A DNA stretch of 44,785 nucleotides from an uncultured Clostridia bacterium. GTDB lineage: Bacteria > Bacillota > Clostridia > TANB77 > CAG-465. The translations under genes were made by a program, and so were the position numbers. Positions 41,213 to 44,785 of the stretch are shown piece by piece; position 1 is the first letter of the stretch; each line of letters starts with the position of its first letter. The stretch covers positions 1 through 44,785 of the forward strand of contig CALXAR010000007.1 of NCBI GenBank assembly GCA_944386345.1, read 5' to 3'. The notes under the pieces were generated by a model. The model was not told where the DNA came from and made no database searches. It was given only the letters and a program-made list of their open reading frames with translations.

Positions 41213-44200
41213 TTATAATCCATATCTATATACATCTAATATTAAAGCTGCATCATCTGAATTTATTAAACCATTTTCATCCATATCTCCAATTTGAAGA
41301 TCTTCATATGATTCATTTCCATATCTATATAAATCTAAAGCAATAGCTGCATCGTCAGAGTTTACAACACCATTTCTATCCAAATCACCTTTTAAATATT
41401 TTGGATCGTTTATACTCTTTAATGTTACTATCGTTGTGCTTTTAAATGTAGTTGTACCCCTTCCATTTGTAGCTGTTACAATGGCTGTAACAGTTGCTTT
41501 TCCTGATTTTATAGGTGTTATTTTACCACTTGAACTATCTACTGTCAATACACTTGTATCGCTACTTTCCCATCTAACGCTTACATCATCTGTTGTATTT
41601 TCTGGATTAATCTCAACTGTAAGTGTATATGGCTCTTCTTCAATCATAACAGTACATTTATCTTCTGTAGATACACTTTCTACTGGAATATGTACTCTTA
41701 CAGTATAATAGCTTGTCATTGTATTGCCAGTACTTGTATATTTTCCATCTAATGTAGCTGTAATTGTAGTTACACCTGTTGATTTTGTATTTACAATACC
41801 ATTTTTATCAACTGTTGCAACACTTGGATTACTTGATGTATATTTTATGTAATTTTTAACATCAGACTGTAGTGGTCTATATACTGCCTCATACTGTATA
41901 CTTTCACCAAGTTTTACATATTGAGTTGAATATGCATAATTAAAATACATTGATGTAGCAGGAATACTAACATTATATGTAAACTCATCTTTTATATCTT
42001 CATCTGCTTGACTATAAGCAGTAATAGTAACTATTCCCTTATCTTTAAATGTAACTTTACCATTTTCATCCACTGTTGCTATTTCTTCATTTGAAGATTT
42101 ATATAGTATTTTATCAGTATCTATACTTGGATATTTTTCTGTTTTTAGGGTATCTTCTGCAGTAAACTCTCCATTACTGTTTTGCTTTAATTTAATATCT
42201 GAATTTTCACTACTAATAGATACGCTCTCTAACTCAGAGGAAATATCGACATACATATATGCAGTAAAATTAGAATCTTTATTATATGCAGTAATAACTG
42301 CTTGTCCCTCACTATCTATTCTATATTTTCCTGAGACATCATAATCTGTTAATACGTTTGCATTATCTACATTCCAAACCAAAGTTCTATCAACTGTTGT
42401 GTTTTCTGGTGCAAAATCAGTAGCCAAATCTAAAATATTATCTCCATTTTTTTCATAAAACTCATTAAAATCGATTGTTACATATTGAGGTAAATTTAAG
42501 CCCTCACTTGATGTAGTTACTCCATCAGATGTTGCTTTAATTCTAATATAATCTAATGGTACATTAACATCTATATTATATATTCCAGTATATGTACCAC
42601 TTATACCTCTTGCATATGCTTTTAATATATATTTGTTGTTATTTAATTCAGCATCAACAGCAGTAACTCTTATTAAGCTGTTATTTTCATCTAATATATC
42701 TACAGCAATATATTTTCTAATATCTGGGTCATCAATACTATACTCTACACTTTCACTAGATTTGCTTATTACTTTCCATTCAATATCAGCTTCCTCTGTT
42801 GCATAATTTGGAATATACTCAATTTGTAAATCAACACTTTCTCCTTTTAATACTTCATATGAATTTTCATCTGTATCTGGTACATCGTCTGGCGAAGTAG
42901 GTACTCTTCCTATCTTAATTTGCTCTATTTTATAAAAAGGAATAAGAGTTATACTAGCTCCAGTCTCACTTCCATCATATGTAACAGTAATTGTTACTTC
43001 CTCATCTAACGCACCTTCTGCTAAAACTATACCATTTTGTGTTACTTTCACATTTTCATTTGATGATGTCCATGTAACTTTATTATCTAAAACAGCTTCT
43101 GTTTCTTTTGCACTAAGCTTAACTTCAACTCCAATTGGAATATTATATACATTTTCTCTTCCATCTACTTTATACATGTTCTCACTGTCAATTTCAATGC
43201 TTAAAGCCCCATTTGCACTTGGAATATTTGCCTCATCAGCATATTCAAATACTGATCTATATGTATAATCCTCAGTCGAATTTGTATCATCATTTTTTAA
43301 ATTATGTACAGTTATCTCATATACATATCCATTTTCAGGAACAATTTGTGAATTAAAAAATGCCACCTTATTATTTATTGATTGAATTGAAGTTGTATAT
43401 CTTTTAAAGTATACAGAGCTTGTATCTGTTTCCTCATTAAACTCCCATGTCTCTTCTGTATTTAAGCACTTTACAGTTACTGTTGTATTGGATGTAACTG
43501 TGTATTTATCTAAAAATCTAGCTGTCCATTTAAATTTTCTATTATCTGGTAAAACAGACTCTAAGAAAGTAATACCTTCTGCAGGCCAAGCCTCTAAAAA
43601 TATATCAGTGTCTCTTGTTCCACCAAATTCGTTAGAAAATGTATATGGACTTATACCAAATCCAAACTTTGTATAACTAGGATTTAAAATTCTAGCTCTA
43701 TGCGAAAAAACTTGTGGATCTTCTGAGCCATCTTCTAAAAACATATTAATGTATCTCATCATTACTCTTTCTGTAGATGCTGTTGAAGAATAACCCAAAT
43801 TTTCTGCAAAACCTAGCCCATTTTGTACAGCTATTTTATAATATTCATCTGATAAGCCGTCCGGTTGTGGTGGAATATGCTGTATAGGAAGCCCAAGTTC
43901 TGTTAATCTATAACTAATTAATGTTGAAATATGCTGTGCCACAAGAAAAGCATCTTCATCTATACTTAACTTTGGTAACCCCGCAGCAACTCTTATTGCA
44001 TTTACATAACTTGTTATACCTTGCTTTTTACTGTCTTTTAATTCTCCAGCAGTTAAAGTTGTAACATCAGTTGATTGCGGCTCAACATCATAAAGTCCAC
44101 CTTCTTCGTATAATTTTTCTATCGCTTCTGCGTATTCAGCTCTACCTGCTACAAGTTTTGATTTTTCTTCTGTTGTTAATTCAATAGGATCATATCTTCT

Positions 44201-44785
44201 AAATATATCCTCAGAAACAGTGATTGCAACTAATGATTTTGTATCAACATTATAATCAAATATTGCAATATTTTTATCACCAAAATTTGAAGTAATTCCA
44301 CTTGGGAAAAACCACGCTGGATTCATTATATAATATGAACGATTTGATAGTTCAATATTTTGCTTATTACTTATAGCTTTTAACTCGCTTTCTTTATTTA
44401 AATCAAACAAATATTCTCTAATTGAAGTACCAAATTCTTTAAACTGTTCGTTTATATAGAAAAAATCCTCATTAAATTCTAAATGCGTCTCATACCCATT
44501 GTGTGTACATAAAGCATTATAGATTAGTACGCTTTGTTGTGATAATCCCTTTAAATATTTTGTTGGATTACTCATATATGTAGACTCAAAAAGGCTATAT
44601 AATTCATTAAAGCCTCCAACCGCTTTATTATAAAATATTCCTCCATCAATTTTACCATTGTTGTTATGTATACAGCCATGTAACACGCCTCTTTCATCAT
44701 AATTATAGTTATCTCCATAACTATATGAATTTGTTTTAAAAGAAGGATCTACAGAACCATAGGAAACAATTTTTCCATCTGCAAG
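41213..44785 (-). CDS. Large secreted CAP/Ig-like/dockerin protein, N-terminus beyond the window
   Basis: At least 1190 residues are visible, and the frame stays open to the right edge, so the true start and signal peptide are outside. In order: the end of a CAP-associated N-terminal domain, a CAP domain (PIQHIPPQPDGLS, GFAENLGY, VFSHRARILNPSYTKFGFG), a beta-rich segment (KWTARFLDKY), about five Big_2/Ig-like repeats with hallmarks TWTSSNENVKV, LYKSSNEEIATVDENGKV (as KSSNEEIATV) and YTSSNPSVATVDKNGIV, and a dockerin at the extreme C-terminus. It is paralogous to the 38874-41141 protein, with more Ig spacers. It is probably a long surface adhesin-like protein. An internal GTG at 44686 is not the start. 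Confidence 0.85.
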   Translation of the reverse strand, partial: LADGKIVSYGSVDPSFKTNSYSYGDNYNYDERGVLHGCIHNNNGKIDGGIFYNKAVGGFNELYSLFESTYMSNPTKYLKGLSQQSVLIYNALCTHNGYETHLEFNEDFFYINEQFKEFGTSIREYLFDLNKESELKAISNKQNIELSNRSYYIMNPAWFFPSGITSNFGDKNIAIFDYNVDTKSLVAITVSEDIFRRYDPIELTTEEKSKLVAGRAEYAEAIEKLYEEGGLYDVEPQSTDVTTLTAGELKDSKKQGITSYVNAIRVAAGLPKLSIDEDAFLVAQHISTLISYRLTELGLPIQHIPPQPDGLSDEYYKIAVQNGLGFAENLGYSSTASTERVMMRYINMFLEDGSEDPQVFSHRARILNPSYTKFGFGISPYTFSNEFGGTRDTDIFLEAWPAEGITFLESVLPDNRKFKWTARFLDKYTVTSNTTVTVKCLNTEETWEFNEETDTSSVYFKRYTTSIQSINNKVAFFNSQIVPENGYVYEITVHNLKNDDTNSTEDYTYRSVFEYADEANIPSANGALSIEIDSENMYKVDGRENVYNIPIGVEVKLSAKETEAVLDNKVTWTSSNENVKVTQNGIVLAEGALDEEVTITVTYDGSETGASITLIPFYKIEQIKIGRVPTSPDDVPDTDENSYEVLKGESVDLQIEYIPNYATEEADIEWKVISKSSESVEYSIDDPDIRKYIAVDILDENNSLIRVTAVDAELNNNKYILKAYARGISGTYTGIYNIDVNVPLDYIRIKATSDGVTTSSEGLNLPQYVTIDFNEFYEKNGDNILDLATDFAPENTTVDRTLVWNVDNANVLTDYDVSGKYRIDSEGQAVITAYNKDSNFTAYMYVDISSELESVSISSENSDIKLKQNSNGEFTAEDTLKTEKYPSIDTDKILYKSSNEEIATVDENGKVTFKDKGIVTITAYSQADEDIKDEFTYNVSIPATSMYFNYAYSTQYVKLGESIQYEAVYRPLQSDVKNYIKYTSSNPSVATVDKNGIVNTKSTGVTTITATLDGKYTSTGNTMTSYYTVRVHIPVESVSTEDKCTVMIEEEPYTLTVEINPENTTDDVSVRWESSDTSVLTVDSSSGKITPIKSGKATVTAIVTATNGRGTTTFKSTTIVTLKSINDPKYLKGDLDRNGVVNSDDAAIALDLYRYGNESYEDLQIGDMDENGLINSDDAALILDVYRYGL

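Overview
The window looks like a chromosomal segment of a low-GC, anaerobic Clostridia-type Firmicute, probably a gut or rumen Clostridiales. The evidence is a very AT-rich sequence, AGGAGG ribosome sites, consensus sigma-A promoters (several TTGACA-17-TATAAT), short U-tract terminators, and family content: tig-clpP-clpX order, DUF4364, DUF421/DUF4363, U32 peptidase, and type I dockerins on secreted proteins. No rRNA, tRNA, CRISPR array, IS element or prophage was recognised. Most genes are on the minus strand.

Layout. 1-1.0 kb: a tyrosine recombinase (+). 1.0-6.5 kb: an unknown gene, a 330-bp non-coding stretch with a strong imperfect palindrome, three secreted dockerin proteins and an unknown ~200-residue protein. 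6.6-6.9 kb: a small membrane-anchored LysM protein of YneA type behind a consensus promoter carrying two LexA-like boxes. 7.0-12.2 kb: an unknown gene with YigZ, then tig-clpP-clpX and a small unknown gene. 12.2-20 kb: a two-gene beta-1,2-glucan synthase locus in which the GH94 module, normally fused, is a separate protein. 20-25.8 kb: ProX-type deacylase, typA, a MarR operon, an unknown protein, plsC and cmk. 25.8-33.5 kb: mixed-strand housekeeping genes (DUF4364, serS, engB, DEAD-box helicase, dapA, DUF4363/DUF421) with small unknown genes and a tandemly repeated intergenic element at 30.9-31.1 kb. 33.5-38.9 kb: a zinc-ribbon membrane protein, an RlhA-like U32 protein and rlmB. 38.9-44.8 kb: two large secreted CAP-domain dockerin proteins; the last runs off the right edge.

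How the parts fit. Five proteins end in almost the same dockerin module, including one that may carry a cohesin-like domain. This suggests a shared extracellular docking partner encoded elsewhere, with no glycoside hydrolase among the dockerin proteins seen here. ClpXP with trigger factor, BipA/TypA, EngB, RlmB, the DEAD-box helicase and RlhA form a translation, ribosome and proteostasis background. The LysM gene gives an apparent SOS link to cell division.

The items most worth following up are the split glucan synthase, the LexA-box/LysM unit, the repeated element upstream of dapA, the structured non-coding region near 1.8 kb, a possible divergent family of three ~200-residue proteins, and the non-cellulolytic dockerin set. 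All functional calls come from reading motifs by eye; no database search was run.
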